Positions 1 through 6,314 of a stretch of DNA of 10,138 bases are shown here, piece after piece. A model generated the notes under the pieces. The model was not told the DNA's origin and searched no databases. It saw only the letters and a list, made by a program, of their open reading frames with translations. Each line of letters opens with the position of its first letter. Position 1 is the first letter of the stretch. The position numbers were made by a program, and so were the translations under genes. The DNA comes from HGM11412 sp045536025 (GTDB lineage: Bacteria; Bacillota; Clostridia; Christensenellales; Borkfalkiaceae), in the NCBI GenBank assembly GCA_045536025.1, contig JAZSMT010000039.1:1-10138 (forward strand). The letters are read 5' to 3'.

Positions 1-141
1 CAACGCAAACAATATCACTTTTAGCCACAAGGCTAAAAATATCACTAATTTAATATTGTTTTTTGTGGATAAGAAAAGCACGCTATCTTTCACTTTTAGT
101 GAAGTATAGTGTGCTATACTTTTATTTTGGATAAAAAATCC
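1..141. repeat. Left terminal inverted repeat (141 nt, exact copy of right end)
   Basis: Bases 1-141 are the exact reverse complement of 9998-10138. The match breaks at 142 and continues imperfectly to about 152. Two folded units are visible. One is an outer stem 7-15/53-61 enclosing a perfect 8-bp hairpin, TTTTAGCC (19-26) and GGCTAAAA (31-38), flanked by ATATCACT direct repeats (12-19, 39-46). The other is a long hairpin at 77-115. A perfect DnaA-box match (TTATCCACA on the minus strand, 64-72) lies between them. No reading frame is apparent. It is probably a dispersed intergenic repeat at which assembly ended. Confidence 0.9.
77..115 (-). terminator. Long hairpin with T-tract, probable terminator of the yyaC-like gene
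   Basis: Arms 77-94 and 98-115 pair over 18 positions with one mismatch and two G-T wobbles around a TTT loop. Read on the minus strand, which is the direction of the gene at 175-687, the hairpin is followed by TTTTCTTATCC. That makes it a plausible factor-independent terminator about 60 nt after the stop codon. The U-tract is interrupted, so termination is an inference. Confidence 0.55.
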
Positions 142-174
142 CTATGAGAGATGTACTTATGCGTAGTTTTTAGT

Positions 175-687
175 TTATACAATAGCTTTTTCAATGCCGC
201 TTACAATATCGTTTACAAGTGCGTAAACTAGCGAAAATCTCGTGGAAAAGTTGAGGTTTTTGTCAGATTTACTAGATACTATACCTATTACCGATACGTC
301 GCCAATGATTGGCAGGTCTTTATTAACGCCAAGCCCGGGCTTGATGCCTACGCCAGATATCTTTACGTAACCGATTTCCTCTTCGTTTCCTATTGCGGCG
401 TCAATTACAAGTATTTTAGAATACGGGTGTAGTTTTTTTATTTGAGCTTTTATAATCCCTATTTCTTTAGCTGTTACAGGGCTTTGTAGCGTGCCGTAAA
501 CAAAGGCCTTTCCCTGCAACTTTTCAATGAGTTTAGTGCCAACTATAGGCCCTAAACTATCTCCAACTACCAGGTCTGAGCCCACGCATATTATAACGGG
601 CTTATCCGTATTATATAATAGATTTATAGTTTTTGAAATTTCCTCTGAATTATCGCGCTTTAAGCTATTAAATATAAATTGACTCAT
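175..687 (-). CDS. yyaC: YyaC-family (DUF1256) sporulation protein, putative protease
   Basis: This 170-aa protein matches the YyaC/DUF1256 family from recalled family features. GSDLVVGDSLGP (36-47) resembles the acidic GD..GP region of HybD/HycI-type maturation proteases. YGTLQSPVTAKEI (64-76), VIDAAIG (94-100) and the glycine-rich stretch 112-137 ending in GDVSVIGIV are also typical of the family. Family members are linked to sporulation and described as putative spore proteases; the substrate is not known to me. In Bacillus subtilis yyaC follows soj-spo0J, so finding it near parAB here fits an origin-proximal neighbourhood. No Shine-Dalgarno sequence precedes the ATG at 687. A TACAAT hexamer at 700-695 would start transcription almost at the ATG, so the mRNA may be near-leaderless, though no good -35 is seen. 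The gene points outward into the terminal repeat. Confidence 0.82.
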   Translation of the reverse strand: MSQFIFNSLKRDNSEEISKTINLLYNTDKPVIICVGSDLVVGDSLGPIVGTKLIEKLQGKAFVYGTLQSPVTAKEIGIIKAQIKKLHPYSKILVIDAAIGNEEEIGYVKISGVGIKPGLGVNKDLPIIGDVSVIGIVSSKSDKNLNFSTRFSLVYALVNDIVSGIEKAIV

Positions 688-781
688 ATATATTATTGTA
701 AACCGTTTTTTAAAGTTTTAATCGGTATAAATAACGAATTTGATGTTAAAAATTAATTTAGTTTATATTTGTCATCTTATA

Positions 782-810
782 TTGACATAAACTACGGGGT
801 ATGATAAAAT
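782..810 (+). promoter_or_regulatory. Sigma-A promoter of the cvpA-like gene
   Basis: TTGACA (782-787, perfect consensus), a 17-bp spacer and TAAAAT (805-810), with an extended -10 TG at 802-803. Transcription would start near 817 and give a leader of about 33 nt before the ATG at 850. A ribosome binding site AGGAG (838-842) lies 7 nt before the ATG. Confidence 0.85.
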
Positions 811-849
811 ATCTCTATAAAACTTTATATTAAAAACAGGAGTTAAACT

Positions 850-1590
850 ATGCTTAATTTACTTGCTATCCCCTCGGTTATAGCGCTGGGTGGGACGAAC
901 GTTGCGCTGGTTGATCTCGTTGTTCTTGCCGTTTTGATTATTGCTTTAATCGTAGGGCTTGCTAAAGGCTTTGTAAGGCAAATATTTGCCTTGCTTGGCG
1001 GAATTGCCGCCCTCGTTGTTGCGATATTTACCTGTACTTACGTTGCAGAGTTTTTATCCACAACCTTCCCTGCTATCCCCGAATCAATAAAAGCGCAAAT
1101 TGATAGCTTAATGGGGCTTGAGGGCGTTGTTTTAAACGGTAGTGAAGAACAAATTTTAACCTCGCTTTCAAAAACCGAAATACCTGCATTTTTGCATAAC
1201 ACCTTAGCCCAAATCATTATTGCTGAGGGTGGAGAGTTACAGCTTACCGAAATCGTTACGGGCTGGGTTGTTACGGCAATCGCCTTCGTTGTCACCTTTG
1301 TTTTATCGCTTATCGTATTTTCAATACTTAAAAAGATTTTTAGAGCCCTTACGGAACTTCCTGTACTCGGCACAATTGATAGAATTTTAGGCATGATATT
1401 CAGTATTGCAATCACGCTTGCCTTCTTAGTTATAATATTTATTATTTTATCTCTCGTTGCAACTGAATTTGTAAACGGACTTTTACAACCTATTGCACAA
1501 TCAGGCGAACCCATAAAATGTGTTTTCAACGATTTACTCACTTGGGTTATGGATTTAGGGTTTATTCAATCGCTACTTGTATCGTTTTAA
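850..1590 (+). CDS. cvpA: CvpA-family multi-spanning membrane protein
   Basis: This 246-aa hydrophobic protein has about four predicted membrane segments (roughly 18-38, 43-66, 138-160, 180-205). The organisation is that of the CvpA/colicin V production family: an N-terminal helix pair with GLAKGFVRQIFALLGG (36-51), and LPVLGTIDRILG (170-181) before the last helix, which is a recognisable family motif. The family is widespread and linked to envelope functions; the molecular activity is not settled. The extramembrane stretch 67-135 is acidic and less conserved. The start is supported by AGGAG 7 nt upstream and a consensus promoter. The gene looks monocistronic, since a strong terminator follows. 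The symbol is by family only, and other CvpA-domain proteins cannot be excluded. Confidence 0.82.
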   Translation: MLNLLAIPSVIALGGTNVALVDLVVLAVLIIALIVGLAKGFVRQIFALLGGIAALVVAIFTCTYVAEFLSTTFPAIPESIKAQIDSLMGLEGVVLNGSEEQILTSLSKTEIPAFLHNTLAQIIIAEGGELQLTEIVTGWVVTAIAFVVTFVLSLIVFSILKKIFRALTELPVLGTIDRILGMIFSIAITLAFLVIIFIILSLVATEFVNGLLQPIAQSGEPIKCVFNDLLTWVMDLGFIQSLLVSF

Positions 1591-1599
1591 TAAAATTTG

Positions 1600-1628
1600 A
1601 CCACAAGATATACTCTTGTGGTTTTTTT
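1600..1628 (+). terminator. Intrinsic terminator of the cvpA-like gene
   Basis: ACCACAAG (1600-1607) and CTTGTGGT (1615-1622) form a perfect 8-bp stem with a 7-nt loop, followed by a run of seven T (1622-1628, overlapping the stem by one base). It begins 9 nt after the stop codon. Confidence 0.92.
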
Positions 1629-1768
1629 GTGCCTTAATTTTTGTAGCGCAACGCGTTTTTTAAAGCACTAAACAATTTAAAACCACAACATATAGGCAAA
1701 AAAATACAATTTAATTAATAAAAAAACCCGAATTTATTATACGCAAAAGCTGTTTTTAGCGCATAAAT

Positions 1769-1784
1769 TGTTTCACGTGAAACA
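1769..1784. promoter_or_regulatory. parS: parS site 1 (perfect)
   Basis: TGTTTCACGTGAAACA is a perfect 16-bp palindrome identical to the Firmicute parS consensus bound by ParB/Spo0J. It lies about 610 bp upstream of the ftsH-parA-parB operon, whose ParB would load and spread from it. Confidence 0.95.
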
Positions 1785-1852
1785 TTAATTTTTGTCCACA
1801 AAAAATTACAGTAGACAAAGAAAACCAACTAATAAATTTGAGAAAATTAAAA

Positions 1853-1922
1853 ACTTTTTAAAACTCTAAAAAGTGTGATAAAATCGGCGATTTTGGGTTT
1901 TTTAAAATTAAATTTAGCCCAA
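1853..1922. repeat. Cluster of palindromes between the two parS sites
   Basis: There are three inverted repeats in 70 bp. ACTTTTTA (1853-1860) pairs with TAAAAAGT (1867-1874). AAAATCG (1880-1886) pairs with CGATTTT (1888-1894). TTGGG (1893-1897) pairs with CCCAA (1918-1922). AT-rich DNA makes the first weak as evidence. The second and third contain G/C and are more notable. Their role is unknown. Confidence 0.5.
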
Positions 1923-1925
1923 ATT

Positions 1926-1941
1926 TGTTTCATGTGAAACA
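1926..1941. promoter_or_regulatory. parS: parS site 2 (one central mismatch)
   Basis: TGTTTCATGTGAAACA differs from the consensus at a single central base (CATG for CACG) and keeps both half-site arms. It starts 157 bp after site 1, close to 15 helical turns, so both sites would face the same side of the DNA. The near-identity within 160 bp makes chance unlikely. Binding strength cannot be judged from sequence. Confidence 0.82.
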
Positions 1942-2039
1942 TCTTTTTTAGATATAAGTTATTGCATTTATATTTAAAGTGTTTTTTAAAAATAAAAAAT
2001 AACCTAAATGAAATAATCGTGATATTTTTAAGTATCTTA

Positions 2040-2067
2040 TTGATTTTACGTTTAATTGTTGTATAAT
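2040..2067 (+). promoter_or_regulatory. Possible promoter without an adjacent gene
   Basis: TTGATT (2040-2045), a 16-bp spacer and a perfect TATAAT (2062-2067). It would give ftsH a leader of about 310 nt or drive a short untranslated RNA. AT-rich DNA produces such matches by chance, so this is tentative. Confidence 0.35.
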
Positions 2068-2305
2068 TTAATTGTAAAGTTACAAATGGTTTACCACTTT
2101 AAGTTTATTATAAAAATTTAAGCTAAGCTCTAATTATCAAGTTTAAACTTTTTTATTAAAATTTCAATTGTGTAACTACTTTAAATGTAAATTTTAGCGC
2201 AGTTTGTGAGTGTTTGCGCCTAACGCGTTATTAATTAATTTTGTAGTTTTTTGTTGTTTATATATAATATTTTTGTAAATTTAACATAATAATTAGGTGA
2301 AATCA

Positions 2306-2334
2306 TTGTAATTTTAAATTAATTATGCTAAAAT
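2306..2334 (+). promoter_or_regulatory. Promoter of the ftsH-parA-parB operon
   Basis: TTGTAA (2306-2311), a 17-bp spacer and TAAAAT (2329-2334), with extended -10 TG (2326-2327). Transcription would start near 2341, about 42 nt before the ftsH ATG. AGGAGG (2373-2378) is the ftsH ribosome binding site. Confidence 0.72.
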
Positions 2335-2382
2335 GGCGTAAGATAATTTTGATTAGACTTTTTATATTTATTAGGAGGAAAA

Positions 2383-4419
2383 ATGAAAAAACAAGGCTCG
2401 AAAGCGTGGCTAATTATCGTTTTAATTGCGGTAATTGCAATATTTGGCATATTCTTTTTGCTTAACAAGCTTTCTATTAAAGACGTAACGACCGACGAGT
2501 TTTTAAAATACGCTTGCATTGAGGTTGTTGACGGTGAAAATAACACGAAAGTGGCTAAATACAATTCTGACCTCGTTAACGAGGAAGAAAGAATTAAAAA
2601 AATCGTAGTTGACGGATATAATTTAACAGGCTACGTTAAATCGACGCTCGGATACGTTCAAAAATACACTACGAGCTACGGCAGAGGCTCTGAAAGCGAA
2701 TTTTTTAGTGATAAGATTATAGACGTTTTATACGCAAACGGTGTATCGGTAGATTATTCTGACCCCAACGAAGGCTCGGTATGGTCGTCGCTTATAATGC
2801 CAATAGTGGTTGTTGGTATCGGAATTATTCTCGTTATGGTTATGATGCGCCAAGTAAACGGCTCTAATAAATCGGCGCTTGACTTTGGCAAAACAAAAGC
2901 AAGAGTTAACCAAAACGTAAAAGTAAGGTTTTCTGACGTTGCCGGTGCTGAAGAGGAAAAGCAAGAACTTCAAGAAATCGTTGAATTTTTGAAAAACCCC
3001 AAAAAATTCTCTGAGCTCGGCGCAAAAATTCCCAAAGGCGTACTTCTCGTAGGCCCTCCGGGAACGGGTAAAACTCTTTTTGCAAAAGCAGTTGCGGGCG
3101 AGGCGAACGTTCCTTTCTTCTCGATATCGGGTTCTGATTTCGTTGAGATGTTCGTAGGCGTTGGCGCAAGTAGGGTTAGAGATTTGTTTGCAATGGCTAA
3201 AAAAAGTATGCCTTGTATCGTGTTTATTGACGAAATTGACGCGGTAGGTAGGCATCGTGGCGCAGGTCTTGGCGGTGGTAACGACGAAAGAGAGCAAACG
3301 CGTAACCAACTTCTCGTTCAAATGGACGGCTTTGACGCAAACGAGGGTATAATCATAATCGCCGCAACCAACCGTGCCGACATTTTAGACCCCGCGCTTT
3401 TAAGACCGGGTAGATTTGACCGCCAAATTTACGTTAATATTCCTGACGTTAGAGGCCGTGAGGCAATTCTTAAAGTGCACGCGCGCAACAAACCGCTTGC
3501 AAAAGACGTTAACTTTAAAGTTATTGCAAGAATTACCGCAGGGTTTTCAGGCGCAGACCTTGCTAACCTTTTAAACGAGGCGGCAATCTTAGCGGCAAGA
3601 GCAGATAGAAAGTTTATAACTAACGTTGACCTTTACGAGGCGATTAACAAAGTTATTATAGGACCTCAAAAGAAATCGAGAGTAGTAACTGAAAGTGATA
3701 AGCGTATTACTGCCTATCACGAGGCTGGCCACGCTATACTTGCAAGGCTACTTCCAGGGTGCGACCCCGTTCAAGAGGTTTCTATTATCCCTCGTGGTAT
3801 GGCGGCAGGCTATACTATGACTAGACCTGATAACGACAGCAATCATATCGAAAAGAGCAAGCTTTTAGACGATATTGCTATGACGCTTGGCGGTAGAGTT
3901 GCCGAAGAGCTTATAATAAAAGATATTTCGGCAGGCGCGTCCAACGATATAAGCGTAATTACCCAGCGTGCAAGAAAGATGGTTACCGAGTGGGGTATGA
4001 GTGAAATCGTAGGTCCTGTAAACTACGGCGGTGGCGACCAAGTGTTTATCGGTAAAGATATGCAAACGCGTGCAACTTATTCTGAAGAGCTTGCAAAAGT
4101 AATTGACAACGAAGTAGAAAAAATTATCAAAAATGCTCACGAAAAAGCCACCAAACTCTTATCGGAAAACAAGTCTAAACTCGATAATATGGCAAGGCTT
4201 TTAATTGAGCGTGAAACTATTTATCAAGACGAAGTTGATATGATAATGGAAGATAAAACTGCTCAAGAAATAATGAAGATTATGGAAGAGCGTGACGGGC
4301 TTTACAACGAAAACCCCTTCGCTAAAGTAGACGGCGAACTTGCAAAAGAAGAAATTAATAAAACCGTAGAAGAAAAGGTTTCCGAAAGCGTGGAAGAAAC
4401 GCCTAAAGATAACGGTTAA
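2383..4419 (+). CDS. ftsH: ATP-dependent zinc metalloprotease FtsH
   Basis: FtsH is the membrane-anchored AAA+ protease that degrades misfolded and short-lived membrane and cytosolic proteins. The 678-aa length is normal. Domains in order: an N-terminal membrane helix (about 8-28), an extracytoplasmic domain (about 30-135), a second helix (about 136-156), the AAA+ module with Walker A GPPGTGKT (224-231), Walker B IVFIDE (279-284) and second region of homology with arginine fingers TNRADILDPALLRPGRFDR (329-347). The M41 peptidase domain follows, with zinc motif HEAGH (446-450) and third ligand Asp522 in GASND. All catalytic residues are present. The C-terminal tail (about 640-678) is acidic and low-complexity. 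The start is fixed by AGGAGG 4 nt upstream and the hydrophobic helix directly after it. It is the first gene of an operon with parA and parB, which is not a common arrangement. Confidence 0.98.
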   Translation: MKKQGSKAWLIIVLIAVIAIFGIFFLLNKLSIKDVTTDEFLKYACIEVVDGENNTKVAKYNSDLVNEEERIKKIVVDGYNLTGYVKSTLGYVQKYTTSYGRGSESEFFSDKIIDVLYANGVSVDYSDPNEGSVWSSLIMPIVVVGIGIILVMVMMRQVNGSNKSALDFGKTKARVNQNVKVRFSDVAGAEEEKQELQEIVEFLKNPKKFSELGAKIPKGVLLVGPPGTGKTLFAKAVAGEANVPFFSISGSDFVEMFVGVGASRVRDLFAMAKKSMPCIVFIDEIDAVGRHRGAGLGGGNDEREQTRNQLLVQMDGFDANEGIIIIAATNRADILDPALLRPGRFDRQIYVNIPDVRGREAILKVHARNKPLAKDVNFKVIARITAGFSGADLANLLNEAAILAARADRKFITNVDLYEAINKVIIGPQKKSRVVTESDKRITAYHEAGHAILARLLPGCDPVQEVSIIPRGMAAGYTMTRPDNDSNHIEKSKLLDDIAMTLGGRVAEELIIKDISAGASNDISVITQRARKMVTEWGMSEIVGPVNYGGGDQVFIGKDMQTRATYSEELAKVIDNEVEKIIKNAHEKATKLLSENKSKLDNMARLLIERETIYQDEVDMIMEDKTAQEIMKIMEERDGLYNENPFAKVDGELAKEEINKTVEEKVSESVEETPKDNG

Positions 4420-4430
4420 AGGAAAGTTTT

Positions 4431-5210
4431 ATGGGAAAAATCATTTCGTTTTCCAACCAAAAGGGCGGTGTAGGCAAAACTACAACTTGCGTTAATATGT
4501 CGGCGTATTTAGCAAAACACGGCAAAAAGGTTTTGCTTATCGATATGGACCCTCAAGGCAACGCGACCACGGGGCTTGGGCTTAACAAAAGTGCCATTAA
4601 AAACTCTGTTTATAACGTTTTGATTGACGATACGGAGGCAAAAGACGTTATAATTCCCACCAAAATCGACCGCTTAGATATTTTACCTGCAGGTATTGAC
4701 TTAGCAGGTGCAGAGGTTGAGCTCGTTTATATAAAAAACCGCGAAAAGCGCTTGCAAGAGGCGCTTAAAAAGGTGGAAAAGTATTACGACTATATTACGA
4801 TAGACTGTCCTCCGTCACTCGGGCTACTTACCATTAACGCGCTCACCGCGTCAGACAGTATTATCATACCCATACAATGCGAGTATTTTGCGCTTGAGGG
4901 CTTGTCGCAACTGATGAACACCATAAAGCTAGTTATAAAACACCTCAATAAAAAGCTTGAAATCGAGGGCGTTTCGCTCACTATGTACGACGGGCGCGCC
5001 ATCGTTTCAAGGCAAATCGCCGAGGAAATTAGAAAGTTTTTCGGCAAAAAAGTATTTAATACCGTCGTTCCAAGAAACATCAGGGTTTCTGAAGCTCCTA
5101 GCCACGGCGTGCCCGTAATGCTTCACGACCCAAAATGCGCAGGCTCTAGAGCGTACGACGAGCTTACCAAAGAGTTTTTAGCAAAAGGAGAGATAAAAGA
5201 TGTCGAGTAA
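4431..5210 (+). CDS. parA: Chromosome-partitioning ATPase ParA (Soj)
   Basis: ParA is a Walker-type ATPase that binds DNA as an ATP dimer and positions the ParB-parS complex; in Bacillus the homologue Soj also acts on DnaA. The 259-aa length is typical of chromosomal Soj. Visible motifs are the deviant Walker A KGGVGKTT (11-18) with the signature Lys11, the A' motif LLIDMDPQGN (35-44), and Walker B ITIDCPPS (122-129). The conserved C-terminal PRNIRVSEAPSHG supports a chromosomal rather than a plasmid type. There is no N-terminal HTH extension, as is usual for this class. The gene starts 11 nt after the ftsH stop, with AAAGGA (4418-4423) overlapping that stop as ribosome binding site, and overlaps parB by 11 bp. 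Confidence 0.97.
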   Translation: MGKIISFSNQKGGVGKTTTCVNMSAYLAKHGKKVLLIDMDPQGNATTGLGLNKSAIKNSVYNVLIDDTEAKDVIIPTKIDRLDILPAGIDLAGAEVELVYIKNREKRLQEALKKVEKYYDYITIDCPPSLGLLTINALTASDSIIIPIQCEYFALEGLSQLMNTIKLVIKHLNKKLEIEGVSLTMYDGRAIVSRQIAEEIRKFFGKKVFNTVVPRNIRVSEAPSHGVPVMLHDPKCAGSRAYDELTKEFLAKGEIKDVE

Positions 5211-6117
5211 AGGATTAGGAAAGGGTTTATCCGCGCTTTTTTCTTCAACGGAAGACGATTATAAAAAGACCTTCGGTGTAACCGAAGAAGAAATAAAAAC
5301 GGGCGTTTTAGAATTAGACCTTAAAGACGTTTACCCCAACCCCTCTCAGCCCAGAAAGGTTTTCGAGCCAAAAGCGCTTGACGAGCTTGCAAGCTCGATA
5401 AAGGTTAACGGCGTTATTATGCCTATCGTCGTAAACAAAGACGGGGACGGCAAATATATGATAATTGCCGGCGAACGTCGCTTTAGGGCTTCAAAAATTG
5501 CAGGAAAAGATAAAATACCCGCAATAATTAAAGAGTACGACGATAGAAAAATTAAAGAGATTTCGCTTATTGAAAATCTTCAACGTGAGGACTTAAACCC
5601 CATTGAATCGGCTATGGCAATGAAACAGCTTATGGACGATTACGGGCTTACCCAAGAAGAACTTTCTGAGCGTATCGGCAAAAGCCGTTCGGCAATAGCC
5701 AACACCTTGAGGCTTTTAAGTTTAGAGGACGAGGTTATTAAAATGGTTTCGGGCGGTAAAATTTCGCAAGGGCACGCGAGGGCGCTCGTAACGCTTCCCA
5801 CTGAAGCGCAAATTAAAATTGCTAAAAAATGCGTGGCAGACGGAATGTCCGTTCGCGAAATAGAAAGAGAGGTTAAAGATTATTTTAACCCCCCCGAAGA
5901 GAAGAAAAGACTTCGCCAAATCAAGCGCCAAGAAGACCAAAGCGCAGAGCTTAAAGACCTCATCTCGCGCATGCAACAGGTATTCGGCACTAAAATTCAA
6001 GCAATTGGCAACGACAAAAAGGGTAGAATTTATATCGATTACTATACCACCGACGATTTAGACCGCATTTGCGATATAACGGAATTTTTAGAGAAAAATC
6101 AAAACAAAATTAGATAA
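5200..6117 (+). CDS. parB: Chromosome-partitioning CTPase ParB (Spo0J)
   Basis: ParB binds parS and spreads as a CTP-dependent sliding clamp, recruiting SMC and stimulating ParA. The 305-aa protein starts with GLGKGLSALF (5-14), the short ParA-stimulating peptide seen in Spo0J proteins. The ParB/Srx CTPase fold follows, with GERRFRAS (91-98) and ENLQREDLNPIE (125-136). Next is the HTH that reads parS, TQEELSERIGKSRSAIANTL (151-170), and then a charged linker and a C-terminal dimerisation domain (about 255-305). The start is supported by AAAGGAG (5184-5190) inside the parA end. Its predicted target is present in the window as two parS sites. A terminator-like palindrome follows about 165 bp downstream. 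Confidence 0.97.
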   Translation: MSSKGLGKGLSALFSSTEDDYKKTFGVTEEEIKTGVLELDLKDVYPNPSQPRKVFEPKALDELASSIKVNGVIMPIVVNKDGDGKYMIIAGERRFRASKIAGKDKIPAIIKEYDDRKIKEISLIENLQREDLNPIESAMAMKQLMDDYGLTQEELSERIGKSRSAIANTLRLLSLEDEVIKMVSGGKISQGHARALVTLPTEAQIKIAKKCVADGMSVREIEREVKDYFNPPEEKKRLRQIKRQEDQSAELKDLISRMQQVFGTKIQAIGNDKKGRIYIDYYTTDDLDRICDITEFLEKNQNKIR

Positions 6118-6282
6118 GACTTTATTGCAAAACGCAATTGATAAAGGTTGTCAAACTAACGGCGCAACGCTTTGTTAAATCCCTTGAAAATATTATACTA
6201 TTATCTGCGGGATTTGCCTCGTCTTGCTTGTTATTTTGCCACCCTTTCAAATCAACCTTCTTTCGCAACAAAGCCTAAGATA
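6118..6282 (+). other. Structured intergenic region downstream of parB
   Basis: Several stems are possible. AAATCCC (6177-6183) pairs with GGGATTT (6209-6215). GCTTTGTT (6169-6176) pairs with AACAAAGC (6267-6274). AAGGTTG (6144-6150) pairs with CAACCTT (6253-6259). The last two stems cross, so they would form a pseudoknot or alternative folds. GCCTCGTCT (6216-6224) also occurs in copies A and B of the repeat further right. No coding frame is supported here. Confidence 0.45.
6172..6199 (+). promoter_or_regulatory. Possible promoter for the DUF2156-GNAT gene
   Basis: TTGTTA (6172-6177), a 16-bp spacer and TATACT (6194-6199). A transcript from here would include the palindrome at 6283-6306 in its leader. 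The match is moderate and lies in AT-rich DNA. Confidence 0.35.
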
Positions 6283-6306
6283 AAAAGGAAGCTTAAGCTT
6301 CCTTTT
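6283..6306. terminator. Perfect 24-bp palindrome, intrinsic terminator
   Basis: The two 12-nt arms (AAAAGGAAGCTT and its exact complement) meet without a spacer, giving a stem of about 10 bp with a 4-nt loop. A-tract and T-tract lie on opposite sides, so it could end transcription in both directions. It is well placed as terminator of ftsH-parA-parB. It ends only 8 nt before the ATG of the next gene. Confidence 0.75.
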
Positions 6307-6314
6307 CAAACTGT

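Larger units (their letters stand above)
1629..2305. other. Long AT-rich intergenic region with parS sites and palindromes
   Basis: No open reading frame in this stretch looks like a gene. It holds two parS sites, a palindrome cluster between them (1853-1922), a promoter-like pair at 2040-2067, a palindromic 12-mer AAGTTTAAACTT (2139-2150) followed by Ts, a GCGCA/TGCGC hairpin (2197-2219), and AACGCGTT at both edges (1650-1657 and 2222-2229). Only a near-match to a DnaA box (TTGTCCACA, 1792-1800) is seen, so this is not a convincing replication origin. Confidence 0.7.

Noticed and set aside
1054..1062. DnaA box TTATCCACA inside the cvpA-like gene
   Set aside because: A single 9-mer inside a coding region can be chance, and nothing else supports a function.
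1038..1541. 167-aa reading frame on the minus strand inside the cvpA-like gene
   Set aside because: Antisense shadow of a gene with consensus promoter, ribosome binding site and terminator on the plus strand. The protein resembles no family I know.
1591..2382. Replication origin in the AT-rich parS region
   Set aside because: Only one near-match to a DnaA box is present and there is no cluster. dnaA and dnaN are not adjacent.
2728..3321. 197-aa reading frame on the minus strand inside ftsH
   Set aside because: It lies wholly antisense to a fully supported gene, and its composition (many Arg, Cys, His, Tyr, Phe) is that of a shadow frame. No ribosome binding site or family is apparent.
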